Shown here piece by piece: positions 1-10,135 of a stretch of DNA of 64,000 bases. A program made the translations under genes and the position numbers. The number at the start of each line of letters is the position of its first letter. Position 1 is the stretch's first letter. Under the pieces are notes generated by a model. It made no database searches and was not told the origin of the DNA. It saw only the letters and a program-made list of their open reading frames with translations. The stretch covers positions 3,680,785 through 3,744,784 of the forward strand of contig CM119263.1 in NCBI GenBank assembly GCA_051294375.1, in the 5' to 3' direction. This stretch comes from Paraspadella gotoi (taxonomy: Eukaryota; Chaetognatha).

Positions 1-500
1 GGAAAGGGGGAAGAAGGAAAATAAGAAAAGAGAATATAGTGAAAAAAAAGGAAAAAAGGAAAGGGAGGAAGAAGAAAAAAAGAAAGAGAATAAAGTGGAG
101 GACAAAAACAAAAAGGAAAAGGAGGAAGAAGGAAAATAGGAAAGAGAATATAGTGAAGGAAAAAGGAAAAAAGGAAAGGGAGGAAGAAGAAAAAAAGAAA
201 GAGAATATAGTGGAGGAAAAAGGAAAAAGGAAAGGAAGGAAGGTGGAGGAAGAAGAAAAAAGAAAGAGAATAAAGTGGAGGACAAAAGGAAAAAGGAAAG
301 GGAGAAAAGAAGGAAAAAAGGAAAGAGAATATAGTAGAGAAAAAAGGAAAAATGGAAAGGGAGGAAGGTGGAGGAAGGGGGTAAGAAGGAAAGAGAGGAA
401 GGTTGAGGAAGAAAAAAAAATTAAAGAGAGAAAAAGAATAAAGTGGAGGAAAGAGGAAAAAAAGTTGAAGAAAAGAAAGGAAAGTGAAGGAAAGAGAAAA
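1..500 (+). repeat. Purine-rich tract of GGAAA/GGAAGAA type
   Basis: Nearly all bases on the plus strand are A or G, with recurring GGAAAAAGGAAAG and GAGAATAAAGTGGAGG motifs spaced about 45-60 bases apart, so it is a degenerate tandem repeat. Lysine- and glutamate-rich open frames across it simply reflect this composition. The tract ends at the dispersed element that begins at 501. The same arrangement occurs at 12720-13238, 26355-26596 and, inverted, 28611-28795. Confidence 0.85.
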
Positions 501-896
501 CAAGAACGGTAATTCAAATGTGTTGCGCCGCAGTGACCATAGCACGTGTTTATTTTAACATGATATGACATTATATGACATGACGACGTGACATGATATG
601 ACTACATGACTACCATAACTTTCTTGGCCCGTGCATTTATGACAAGCACTCCATCGGAATTTGTCTTTTGCCTTTTGTCTTTATTTCCTGAAGGTGGTGC
701 TAGCAGTCCCTTAGATTTGAGGTTTTTTCTCGTCTTAACAAATGATCAAACAACTATATTCAAGTTATGAAAATTTTTAACGTAAGTGGGACAGACCGAC
801 GGACAGGCATACCAATGGACCGACCGATCGACCGACAGACCGACCGAAAATTGACTTACTGAGTTGTTCCGCGAGTATTCGCGTCGCAACTAAAAA
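501..896 (+). repeat. Dispersed element, copy 1
   Basis: It begins with CAAGAACGGTAATTC followed by GTTGCGCCGC. It then carries a TGACA/ATGAC-rich pentamer zone (about 555-610), a unique middle with TTCCTGAAGG and TTAGATTTGAGG, AACGTAAGTGGGACAG, a GACC/GACG tetramer zone (about 792-846), and an imperfect hairpin around GCGAGTATTCGC. It ends in GCAACTAAAAA. No coding capacity is seen, so it is a non-autonomous repeat of unassigned class. Copies also lie at 13239, 26597, 28253 (minus), 40535, 48309 (minus) and 53878 (partial). Confidence 0.8.
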
Positions 897-1676
897 GAGG
901 AAAGTTAAAGGGGAGAGAGATATTGATCAATAAAAGAGACGGGAAGGAAAAAGTAAAACAAGTAAATGGAAAGAAGGCATGGAATAGGAGGAAAGTAAAG
1001 CAAGGAAGAGCAAGGTGAAGCAAGGTTTAGAATAAAAATGAAAATAAAGAGGAAGGAAAAGATATAGAAATGAGAAAGAGAAAATGTGAGAGAATATAAA
1101 CGACGTCGGGAGTTTTGATTGGTCAGAAATTTTATCCAATGAGATTTCTTTTCTGAGCGACTCTTATTTCGTTTAAAAAACTTGCGATAAATAGGGCTTC
1201 TTCGATAATTACAATAAGTGAGTATAATGATTAATGTATATTTTTTTGAAATATTTGTAGTATTATCAAATATTTGGTTACCTTTTGATTTGAAGGAGGA
1301 GAATTTCGCTTTGACTCTCGATGTGATTGAATACATTTTTTGTTTTTTTTCTTTAGCGACATCGAAAAAAAAATTGAGACTAAATTTTAATATATATAAT
1401 TATATATATATGTATTAAAAGGAAAACAAATAGCCTCTAGGGCCGTATATTTATTTTTAAAAAATAAGGAAAAAGGCATTGGTTTTATTTTAATCAGATT
1501 TAAAGTCAAGTTTGTTTTTTAATATATACAAAGTGTCAATTTTTTTTTGTGGATAATCGCTTACTTTTTTTTATTACGTTTTCTTTTCATCAAGTTTCTC
1601 GTAAGTTTAATTTTTTAAGCACTTGGAGTGGAAATTAGTTAAGTTTTAGACGTAATTCCATGTACTTTTACAGCCG
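897..1676. other. AT-rich spacer, no gene seen
   Basis: After a short G/A-rich stretch the sequence becomes AT-rich, with homopolymer runs and a short (TA)n near 1393-1412. No conserved frame, tRNA or repeat is recognised apart from its counterpart in copy B (about 13653-14475). Confidence 0.6.
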
Positions 1677-1677
1677 G

Positions 1678-1713
<36 letters not shown>

Positions 1714-1732
1714 AAGAGAGAGAAGAGAGAGA

Positions 1733-1765
<33 letters not shown>

Positions 1766-1767
1766 AA
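1677..1767 (+). repeat. (GA)n microsatellite, interrupted
   Basis: GA dinucleotides with occasional AAG interruptions. The counterpart in copy B is at about 14477-14570. Confidence 0.95.
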
Positions 1768-1847
1768 ATATCGACAAAGACTTGAGTCTATCGACGAAGG
1801 CCTGTCAAGAGACGATCAGGTGCGGTCACGACGACGGGAAGGCGATA

Positions 1848-2040
1848 GAAGGAGACAGGCGTTAGAGGGAGAGGGAGAGAGAGACAGGCTTTAGAGGGAG
1901 AGGGAGACTGGCGATAGAGGGAGAGGGAGACAGACGATAGAGGGAGAGGTAGACAGGTGATAGAGGGAGAGGGAGACAGGCGATAGAGGGAGACAGTGAT
2001 AGAGGGAGCGATAGAGGGAGACAGTGAGAGAGAGTCAGCT
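1848..2040 (+). repeat. 23-bp minisatellite, GACAGGCGATAGAGGGAGAG type
   Basis: Successive GACAG starts at 1929, 1952 and 1975 give a period of 23 bases. Flanking units are degenerate and some are shortened. The counterpart in copy B is about 14660-14845. Confidence 0.85.
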
Positions 2041-2349
2041 CATTAGAAAGAAAAGAAGCATTCGAGTGAGACTAAGTCAGGCTCTCCTTGAGGACGACAG
2101 TCATTAAACGCAGATGACAAGCGTTGGAGTTTGAACGAGAGACGGTGAATAGTTCACAGTGAAAGTCTCACGAAACGCGCGAAGGCGAAGTGAAGGAAGT
2201 GGTGATCAGAATTTGACAAAAAAAAACCCAAAAAAAAACGATAGTTTTTTTCGGTGATTTGTCGTTGGGGATCAGTCTTAGGTAATTATTCTGGGGTGAT
2301 TCATCAAGCAATGATATTTGTTAGTTTATGCTTATAACAGAAAATATTT

Positions 2350-2667
2350 TTAAATATTTTTCCGCCAAAGTGAGTTTTTGTCGATCTTCCTCCGTGAAAA
2401 GTGATCACCGATCATACGAATTCTCTTTGTGATTTCCTCCTGTGATTCTGTCCTCTGATCTTCGACCTCGTGAATCTCACGCGTCTCAGTTATCCAATCG
2501 ATTTTTCGAGTCACGAATCGCGACTCGCCCGCAGTCGTTGTTGTGGTCGTTGTTGTTGTTGTTGTAGCTTCATTACCGTTGGTGACCAAATTGAAGTCTA
2601 GATTCAATGATGTCGCCACAGTTTTTTTTTCATCCTTTGTTTCTTCCTTGTTTTTTTTTTGCTTCTG
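2350..2667 (-). other. Possible exon, open frame with a threonine run
   Basis: A minus-strand frame stays open for about 106 codons. It includes an 11-threonine run from (ACA)n-type codons, then a mixed, charged C-terminal part with no homopolymers that ends at a stop at 2350. There is no obvious methionine start, so if real it would be an internal or terminal exon. Copy B carries the same sequence with frame-breaking indels. On the plus strand the same area has a good splice acceptor (TTTTTATTTAATTTCAG ending at 2685), which argues for caution. I do not recognise the protein. Confidence 0.15.
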
Positions 2668-2756
2668 TTTTTATTTAATTTCAGATAGTTTTTGATTGTT
2701 TGTCAACTGTCAAAAAAAGAAATCACAGAATGATAATAATAAAAACAACAAAATAA

Positions 2757-2800
2757 CATCAACAACAACAACAACAACAACAACGACGACGACGACGAAC
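2757..2800 (+). repeat. (CAA)n(CGA)n compound microsatellite
   Basis: CAA triplets run directly into CGA triplets. The copy in block B (about 15600-15650) is broken by single-base indels. Confidence 0.9.
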
Positions 2801-3640
2801 GCGATGAAAAAAGATTCAAGTTTCTCCTCTTCACTTTTTTTTCACATTTTTTTTCTGACGCTTTCGTCGTCTGACTTTTGTTTTCATGTTTGCATGCGTT
2901 TGCATGCGTTTGCATGTGAACGAGGCAACAGCGACTGGTTTCTTTCTGTCCTCCCGTCTTGCTTGCATCTCTTTTGCTTGGTTCTCGACCTGCCTTCGCT
3001 CGATGGACGTTGAGAAATAAGAGGAGGTAAGCAATGGTGGATGTGAATCACTGAACTGTTAAAAAAGTGTGAAGAAGTGATGGGTGAGGTACGAGTGAGA
3101 AAAGACGAGTGGTAAGTTAAAGTTAAAGTAAGTTAAAAGTATCGAGTGTGAAGGTAAAATCGATGAAGGTTTTTTATCGATGGAAAAACTCAGATCCGAT
3201 TTTAACCTCGAGGACAAATTTAGACAAATTTAGACAAATTTAGACATCTTTGTTCTTCTATTTAAAGAGAAATAGTAGAAAAGTGACGAATGTTTTAGAA
3301 CACAGATATTATTACATTTTATAATGAAAAATAAATGAAAAGAAAGCGAAAGATTAAAATCGTAGTACTAATGAATGAAAAAAAATGTATCTTTATTTTT
3401 AAAAAAAATTAAAGTTTATCATTGATTTATTTTTTTAGTTAGCTGTCCGTCGGGACCGAGGAATTTATTTTCAAATTTGTTTACCCTAACGAGGACGCGC
3501 ATGCGCAGAAGGCGAAGGGGAAAAACATAGCAACAACAACAACAACATCTCTCTCTCTCTCTCTCGAGATTCTTACGCGCGACCAAACAATGAAAGATAA
3601 AACTAAAAGGACATCGAAGTTCATAGGAAAATAAATGACA

Positions 3641-3890
3641 TCTGATATCTGAGTGGAGCCGAAGTCATTTAAAAGGTGATATCTGAATGGAGCTGATGTC
3701 ATTTACAAGGTGATATCTGAGTGGAGCCGAAGTCATTTACAAGGTGATATCTCAGTGAAGCTGAAGTGATATCTGAGTTAAGCTGAGCTGAAGTGATTTC
3801 GGAGTATAGTTGAAGTCATTACAAGGTGATATCTGAGTAGAGCGAACCTTCGTTAAGCGGCAGTAAGATATCTGAGTAGAGCAGAAGCCA
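3641..3890 (+). repeat. 34-bp minisatellite (GATATCTGAGTGGAGC)
   Basis: GATATCTG starts at 3644, 3678, 3712 and 3746 give an exact 34-base period. Further units to about 3890 are shortened. Each unit carries GATATC, then GTGGAGCYGAAGTCATTTACAAG spread over its length. Counterpart at about 16490-16740. Confidence 0.9.
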
Positions 3891-3904
3891 TTACTTTTTT
3901 TTAA

Positions 3905-4085
3905 AACGTGAAAGAACGATAACAACAAGGAGGGCTGACGAGGATGAAAATGACGACGAATAACGACGAAGAGAACGAATGAATGACGACATTGACGCGA
4001 CGAAACACTGACCAGGACGACGATACCGATGAACGACGACGACCGACGAAGACGACGACGACGAGTCCACGACCTGTAGCGATAA
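3905..4085 (+). repeat. (GAC)n-rich degenerate tract
   Basis: GACGACGA-rich DNA with no interpretable gene. A 118-codon minus-strand frame here is identical in copy B (16636-16962), but only because the DNA itself is identical, so it is no evidence of coding. 4086-4490 is AT-rich spacer with nothing recognised. Confidence 0.6.
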
Positions 4086-4579
4086 ACTTTTGACGTGAGG
4101 GAAGACAAATGAATAATTATAATGATAAAGAAAGATGTTAAGTGGAAGATGAATAATTTGTCGATCTCCGAGAAGCTTGAAGAAAGTTGAATGACAAGGT
4201 TGATGTTGTATGTATATGAGAGAGAAGATAGGAATAATAAAAAAAATGTTCCTTAACTGATTTAGGGTTTGATTATATTAGACTTTTGATTATTTAAATC
4301 AAAGTAATCAAGAAAATACATTTCGACGGAGGGCGATTAACCTTTTACCCTAGTTAGTGAGATTAGCAGTAGAAGGGCTTACATTTAATTTTCAAATGTT
4401 AATGAAAAGAAATAGTAAGAAGATGTAAAATAGAAAAAAGCGGGGTAAGGAAAAACCAAACAAAACAAAAAAACAGCATCGAAAAGACGAAGTGAACGAC
4501 GACGACACAGCGACACGAGGCATAATCGGTTCGTTTGTTGACGATAAACAGATGTCGCTAAGAGAGAAAAAACTCGCAG

Positions 4580-4840
4580 ATGGCGGAAGCCATAGATTTT
4601 CGTCGACAGGTTGCAAGATAATGGAAAATTGCTTCAGGTGCAAGCCGAAGCTGCCGGACGTTAGAGTGCAGATTGTGGAGGTGGCGGAAAGAGAAGAAGA
4701 GTGTGGCGGAGTGTCATTAATGTGTGGAAAGTATGGTATTTTAGAGATAAAATTGAATGTCATTATGTGTGGAAAAGTATGGTGTTTTAGAGATAAAATT
4801 GAATGTCATTTATGTGTGGAAAAAGTATGGTGTTTTTAGA
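4580..4840 (+). other. Candidate coding exon running into the 46-bp array, copy A
   Basis: A stretch with balanced codon use follows ACTCGCAGATGGCGGAAGCC. CGCAG could be a splice acceptor, or the ATG at 4580 a start. Three copies exist (4580, 7213, 17434), each interrupted by a different single-base indel. Where they agree the frame reads MAEAID, then cysteines in a C-x2-C (NCFRCK) and a segment VRVQIVEVAERE, before passing into the first 46-bp unit and stopping in the second. The C-x2-C start vaguely recalls zinc-binding domains, but no family can be assigned. The frame as assembled in copy A starts upstream at 4492 and is shifted relative to the other copies. Confidence 0.3.
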
Positions 4841-5345
4841 GATAAAATTGAGTGTCATTATGTGTGAAAAAGTATGGTGTTTTAGAGATAAAATTGAGTG
4901 TCATTATGTGGTGAAAGTAATGGTGTTTTAGAGATAAAATTGAATGTCATTATGTGTGGAAAAGTATGGTGTTTTAGAGATAAAATTGAGTGTCATTAAT
5001 GTGTGGAAAAGTATGGTATTTTAAAGATAAAATTGAGTGTTCACTTGTGTGGAAAAGTATGGTGTTTTAGAGATAAAATTGAGTGTCATTAGTGGGGAAA
5101 AAGTATGGTGTTTTAGAGGTAAAATTGAGTGTCATTATGTGGTGAAAAAGTATGGTGTTTTAGAGGGTAAAATTGAGTGTCATTTTGTGTGGAAAAGTAT
5201 GCGCTGTTTTAAGAGGTAAAATTGAGTGTTCATTATGTGTTTGGAAAAGTAAGGTTGTTTTAGAGATAAAATTGAGTGTCATTATGTGTTTGAAAGTATG
5301 GTGTTTTGAGATAAATTGAGTTGTCATTATGTGTGGAAAGTATTG
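4720..5345 (+). repeat. 46-bp tandem array, copy A
   Basis: About 13 units each carry TGTCATTATGTGTGGAAAAG, TATGGTGTTTTAGAG and ATAAAATTGAG. The period is clearest in the cleaner copy B, where TAAAATTGAG recurs every 46 bases (17821, 17867). Here units vary from about 44 to 50 bases through scattered insertions and deletions. Because 46 is not a multiple of three, each reading frame passes through the units in rotation. Confidence 0.9.
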
Positions 5346-5519
5346 GTAGTTAGAGAGTAAGTATACTGTGGCCAGTGTGGGAATGGGTGTAGAAGGCGCG
5401 TCCTCTTCGGAGTTCTGGGGTTTTTCAAACGCCAAAGTCGATGACCCTCAGAAGTCAAGAATTTCCTTTCTCAATTTGAGGGGATCGAAAATCGAATTGG
5501 TTTTCAGATGGAGGATTAG
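5346..5519. other. Unique GC-richer segment between two arrays
   Basis: This non-repetitive link (counterpart 18190-18360) joins the 46-bp and 36-bp arrays. It contains GGCGCGTCCTCTTCGG and short open frames on both strands, none with a recognisable domain. Confidence 0.4.
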
Positions 5520-5850
5520 CAGAATTGACGTGGAGATTGGGGTCTGCAATGGAGCATTGACAAGGGCACAGATTGGCGTTTCAATTGACGCACTGACGAG
5601 AGCAAAGATTCGCATCTGGAATGGCGTAATGACAAAGGCACAGAGTGGCATTTGCCTTGGCACACTGACAAAAGCAAAGATTGGTCTGCAATGGCGTAAT
5701 GACAGAGTATAGATTTGAGTCTCCATTGGCGCTCTGATTGGCATCTGTAATGGCGCAAGGTTGAAAGTCACAGATTGGCTTCAGCATTGGCGTAATGACA
5801 AAAGCACAGATTGGCTTTTGGCATTGGCGGACTGACGAGAGCAAACATCG
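5520..5850 (+). repeat. 36-bp minisatellite, copy A
   Basis: Units of GGCGTAATGACAAAGGCACAG plus a variable half recur with a 36-base period, equal to 12 codons. Both strands therefore read as 12-residue repeats wherever the length is kept. In this copy several units have gained or lost single bases. The cleaner version is at 18366-18682. Confidence 0.9.
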
Positions 5851-6425
5851 ACGATTGCTATTGCGATGCCAAATTGCGTATTCACCATTAATTCGAATCC
5901 AAATCAAATCTTCCAAAAGTCGAGTTTAGATTTTGGATTCAATGTGGCGTGTCAGTCGTGACAGAAGCTGTCACTGCGATGACAGGAAGATGTCACGGTA
6001 GAGAGGCAGGTGAGACCGCACGAACATCCTCGACGAGACGAGAGGAGATGGGATATGATGTGAACGTGAAACTAAATGAGGCGAATGAAAAAAAAATTTA
6101 AGGATGATGGGAAGATGAAAACGATTACGAAACGAAATGAATAGAGCCTGAGATAGATGATAGACTGGAGACGTAGAAATGACAGGAGAATGACACGGTT
6201 TTTGACGGAGATTTGACAGGAGATGTAACGTTGTTGACGGAAGATTGACAGGAGAATGACACGGTGCTGACTGACAAATGACAGAGATTAAGCGTTGGGT
6301 GACAGATATGATTGAGTGTGGATTTTTAGCTGGAAAGATAAAAACTGAGAAGAAGGAAAATCTTTTTCCGACTCCAGAATGTAAATAGATTCAGGTGAAC
6401 GGAAAAAGAATAAAAGCAAACGTAG
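5851..6425. other. Spacer containing a degenerate 33-bp array
   Basis: About 6177-6275 holds a noisy version of the 33-bp GACAGGAGATGACACGG repeat seen cleanly at 19011-19109. The rest is unique AT-rich DNA with no gene recognised. Confidence 0.6.
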
Positions 6426-6429
6426 TTTA

Positions 6430-6470
6430 TGTGGAGGAGAGAGAGAGAGAGTGAGAGAGAGAAGAGAGAG

Positions 6471-6523
<53 letters not shown>

Positions 6524-6600
6524 AGAGAGGGAAGAGCACAGCGACCGAATCAACGGACGAGGACCACGTGGGAGAAGTGAAAGCGGGAGAGAGAGAGAGA

Positions 6601-6649
<49 letters not shown>

Positions 6650-6735
6650 AGAGAGAGAAGAGGAAAAGAGGGAGAGAGAGAGCAGAGAGAGAGAGAGGAA
6701 GAGAGAGAGAGGGAGAGAGAGAGAGGAGAAACGTT
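6430..6735 (+). repeat. (GA)n array, irregular, with a unique insert
   Basis: Two GA blocks flank a short unique sequence (about 6533-6588, including CACGTG). In copy B the corresponding site is one clean GA block of about 64 bases (19262-19325), so this version is roughly five times longer and noisier. Confidence 0.9.
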
Positions 6736-6836
6736 ATTTGCGTTAATTTCCTGAGGCGAAAACGGAAAAATGATGGTGAAGCAAGTTTCTCCTTGGTTGA
6801 ATGTTTTCCTCTAATTTATTGTTCGACATCGTCGAG

Positions 6837-6920
6837 AGAAGAAGAGAGAGGAGAGAGAAAGGAGAGAGAGAGAAAAGAGGAGAGAAGAGAGGAGAGAGAG
6901 AAAGAGAGAGAGAGAGAGAA
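6837..6920 (+). repeat. (GA)n microsatellite, interrupted
   Basis: Counterpart of 19430-19520 in copy B. Shortened and expanded units alternate. Confidence 0.9.
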
Positions 6921-7011
6921 AAAAAATTTCGTCCTAAAAAAAACGAAACATTTTTTTTTTCCTTTTGAAGTTTACGGCGAAAAAACACGGAAGATGATAA
7001 AGTGGAAAATA

Positions 7012-7036
7012 NNNNNNNNNNNNNNNNNNNNNNNNN
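7012..7036. other. Assembly gap, exactly 25 N
   Basis: Copy A breaks off here, just where copy B enters its 14-bp array (19608). The sequence after the gap restarts with material homologous to 4381, so the order across the gap is not reliable. Confidence 0.98.
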
Positions 7037-7407
7037 CTACATTTAATTTTAAATGTTATGAAAAGAAAAGTAAGAGAGTAATAGAAAAGCGTAAGAACAA
7101 AAAACAAAAAACAGCATGAAAGACGAAGTGAACGACGACGACAACGACGACAACGAGGCATAATCGTCGTTGTGACGATAAACAGATGTCGCTAAAGAGA
7201 AAAAACTCGCAGATGGCGGAAGCCATAGATTTTCGTCGACAGGTGCAAGTAATGGAAAATTGCTCAGGTGCAAAGGCCGAACGCCGGACGTTAGATGCAG
7301 ATTGTGGAGGTGGCGGAAAGAGAAGAAAGAGTGTGGCGGAGTGTCATTATGTGTGGAAAAGTATGGTATTTTAGAGATAAAATTGAATGTCATTATGTGT
7401 GGAAAAG
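7037..7407 (+). repeat. Third partial copy of the 4381-4770 segment
   Basis: It matches 4381-4770 and 17229-17640 with many single-base indels, and includes the candidate exon start (ATG at 7213) and about one and a half 46-bp units. It ends abruptly in GGAAAAG and continues into unrelated sequence at 7408. Confidence 0.9.
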
Positions 7408-8400
7408 TCCAAAAAAAATGCTTGATCTTTGATAAATAGAACAAATCATACATATCAGTACGGTTTTTGGATAGCTTATTGTCTTCTCCTACTAGATAAA
7501 AAAAAAGAAAAAGCATCATTAAATCTGCAATCTTGAATGCTAAGACTGCATATGACTGGATTTTTCTTGATGAAAATGCTATCAAGCCTCAATATATTTT
7601 ATACATTGTTATACAAAGATACGAGAAAGAACTGTAATTAGTTTTTACTATCTGTTTCAGGTAGAGCGCCGGGGGTAAATTTAGAGAGTTTATATTAAAT
7701 TTAGAGCAATAGAGGAAGGATATCAAGTTTTTGCGGCACGCTAAAAGCTTTTTTAAGCGCGTTCCGGTCTGTATTGAAAAATGGTTGACGTAGGTTATCC
7801 AATGAGGAGCATCAATTAAAAATAAGCATTGATCATGCGCGATCCGGGCCAGATAAGTACCATATTTCAACATGGCTTTACCGTAATTTTTACGTTTTAG
7901 AAAACGCGGTCTGTATGAATGTTTTGAATTTCACAACGCCTTGATAATTGGCGTTCTCAGCGTCGTTCTGTCGCCTTGTTAGTCTCTTTAATCTTTTATG
8001 CTCTTGAGGCCCTTCTATGATTGTTTGGTGCATAAGTGAACAAACACCCGTTCATACATCTTAGCATAAGGATCAGAGTGCCCTCTATCCTATTGATGAA
8101 ATACCGAGACTATTCGATACCCTCATCGAGACTCGAACTACCCTTATACTGCTGCGAACGATAACCGACCAGGATTGATGCGATGATAACGACGCGTGTC
8201 GCACTGATGTCTTGGTAATCATTGAAGCGATGATAAACAATACGTACCGAACAATCATTGATGCGATTGATAGTCCTTGCTTTGATACGAATGAATGTAT
8301 TCACTTGATCGCGATGACTAGTCCATTCACATTGAAATGGCGATAGAATTAGTCATTATCATGCTTGTGTCGCGATGCATGTATAGTATCTGGACGTGAC
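7408..8400. other. Unique AT-rich DNA, no gene recognised
   Basis: Short open frames only, the longest a 94-codon frame on the minus strand (7589-7873) without domain or convincing start. No RNA gene or repeat was recognised. Confidence 0.5.
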
Positions 8401-10135
8401 TGAACTCTTGAAAAAAAGTATGCAGTATTTTAAAAAAGTATGACAATCATATTACAAACGTATAGATCTATCAAAAAAGTAGGCATCTTTTTTCAAAAGT
8501 ATCACACACAACATCACTCTTTACTTCGCAACAGTACAACTCAGCACATACTTTTTTAAAAATGATCACTTTCTTTGAAGTATGCATACTTTATATTCTT
8601 TAAAACTACCTGCATACTTTTTAAAAGTCACATGACCATCTTCTTTTCAAAGCTATGCTCACTTTTTTTAATACGCACATACTTTTGAGATAGATGCGAC
8701 TAAACTTATTATATTAAAACATATGCTACTTTTTACAAAGTATGATCACTTTTTTCACCACAGGTATTCACCATCACTTTTTTCGAAGTATGCAGATACT
8801 TTTTTACAGTATGACATATATTTTTCAAGTGACTCGATACTTTATATTCAAAGTCATGCCATACTTATTTTTCAAAAGTATGGACATAAAATTCTATCTT
8901 CCACAAGATAATGACCATAACTATTTTCAAGTATTGATATCTTTCTTACAAGAGTATGCGATCTTTATATTAAAGTATGACACAATACATCTTTTTTCGA
9001 GCTACTGCCAAGTACTTAGTTATTGAAGTATGCATACTTTTTTGAGAGTGATCACACATTACTTTATTATCATAAAATAATGCCATACTCTTTCATTCAA
9101 AGTACTGGACAATACTACTATTGAATTTGCTACAATATTTTCACAGTATCCATCTATCTTTTTCAAAGTACGCACTACATTCTTACATTTAAATAATGCA
9201 TACATCTTTTGACAGTTGCATCTTACTCTTTAATATACTCGGGCGATATCTACTATCTACTACAAAGATATATGAATCTTCTCATATATCCTAGATATGC
9301 ATAATATTTTTCAAGATTGACTACGTTTCATTTCAGTATACAGCCATACTTTCTTTCAAAGATCATGACAACTACTTATCTTCATTCAAAATATGCCATA
9401 CTTCTTTCATAGTATGCACAACCTACATTTTCTATAGTATGATACTTTCATTCTCAAAGATAATAGAACATATTTTTTAATAAGATCAATAGCATTTTAT
9501 TCTAGACAGCTCATAGCCCAATACTTCTCTTTGGGACGCTAACTGCTACTATTTTGAAGTATAGCATACTATTTTTTAAAGATCATGGCAATACCTTTTT
9601 TCAAAGTATGCATACTTTTTTGAGATAATGCAGTACTTGTTTTTTAAAATATGCATACTTTTGGGCATATTTCTTCAAATTGCATAGCTTTTTTAAATTG
9701 CATACTCTTGCATACTTTTTTCAACTTGCAATACTTGTGTTACTTGCATCCTTTTTTTTAACTGTGCATCTTTTTTTTAACTTGCATACTTTTGGTTTAA
9801 CCTTGCATCCTTTTTCTTAACTTGCATACTTTATTTAACGTTGCATACTTTTGTTTTAACTTGCATACTTTTTTTTTACTTGCATCTTTTTTTTCAAATC
9901 TTGCATACTTTTTTTCAACTTGCATACTTTTTTCAACTTGCCATGACTTTGTTTTTAACGTTGCATACTTTTTTTTGAACTTAGCTCATACTTTTTTATT
10001 AACTATGCATACTTTTTTTTCAACTTGCATACTTTTTGCATTTGGCATGACTTTTTTTCAACTATTAAAATACTTTATCTTCAACTTGCATACTTTTTCA
10101 AACTTGCATACTTTTTTCACTTGCATACTTTTTTA
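8400..10135 (+). repeat. Satellite of GCATACTTTTTT units with palindromic cores
   Basis: To about 9660 the units are roughly 20 bases and alternate AAAGTATG with CATACTTTT, so neighbouring halves form the palindrome AAAGTATGCATACTTT. From about 9660 to 10135 the units become AACTTGCATACTTTTTT, 17-20 bases, all in one orientation. The first part is heavily mutated, with many transposed or added bases. No coding content. Confidence 0.85.

Larger units (their letters stand above)
1..7011 (+). repeat. Large direct duplication, copy A (left end cut by the window)
   Basis: This block recurs at 12739-19608 in the same order and orientation: purine tract, dispersed element, (GA)n, 23-bp array, 34-bp array, a coding-like exon, 46-bp array, 36-bp array, 33-bp array and (GA)n. 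Long stretches match exactly, for example about 3795-4250 against 16640-17095. Elsewhere the copies differ mainly by single-base insertions and deletions rather than substitutions. In this copy the part from about 4760 to the gap at 7012 is the irregular one. It may be a real segmental duplication or a gap-filling artefact; sequence alone does not decide. Confidence 0.9.

Noticed and set aside
39-512. 157-codon Lys/Glu-rich frame on plus
   Set aside because: It is a translation of the GGAAA/GGAAGAA tract. The homologous copy at 12720 is frame-shifted.
3752-4108. 118-codon minus frame, identical to 16636-16962
   Set aside because: Identity comes from identical DNA in the duplicated block. The content is read-through of GAC-rich sequence and the 34-bp array.
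6451-7119. 222-codon Arg/Glu frame
   Set aside because: Read-through of (GA)n and across an N gap.
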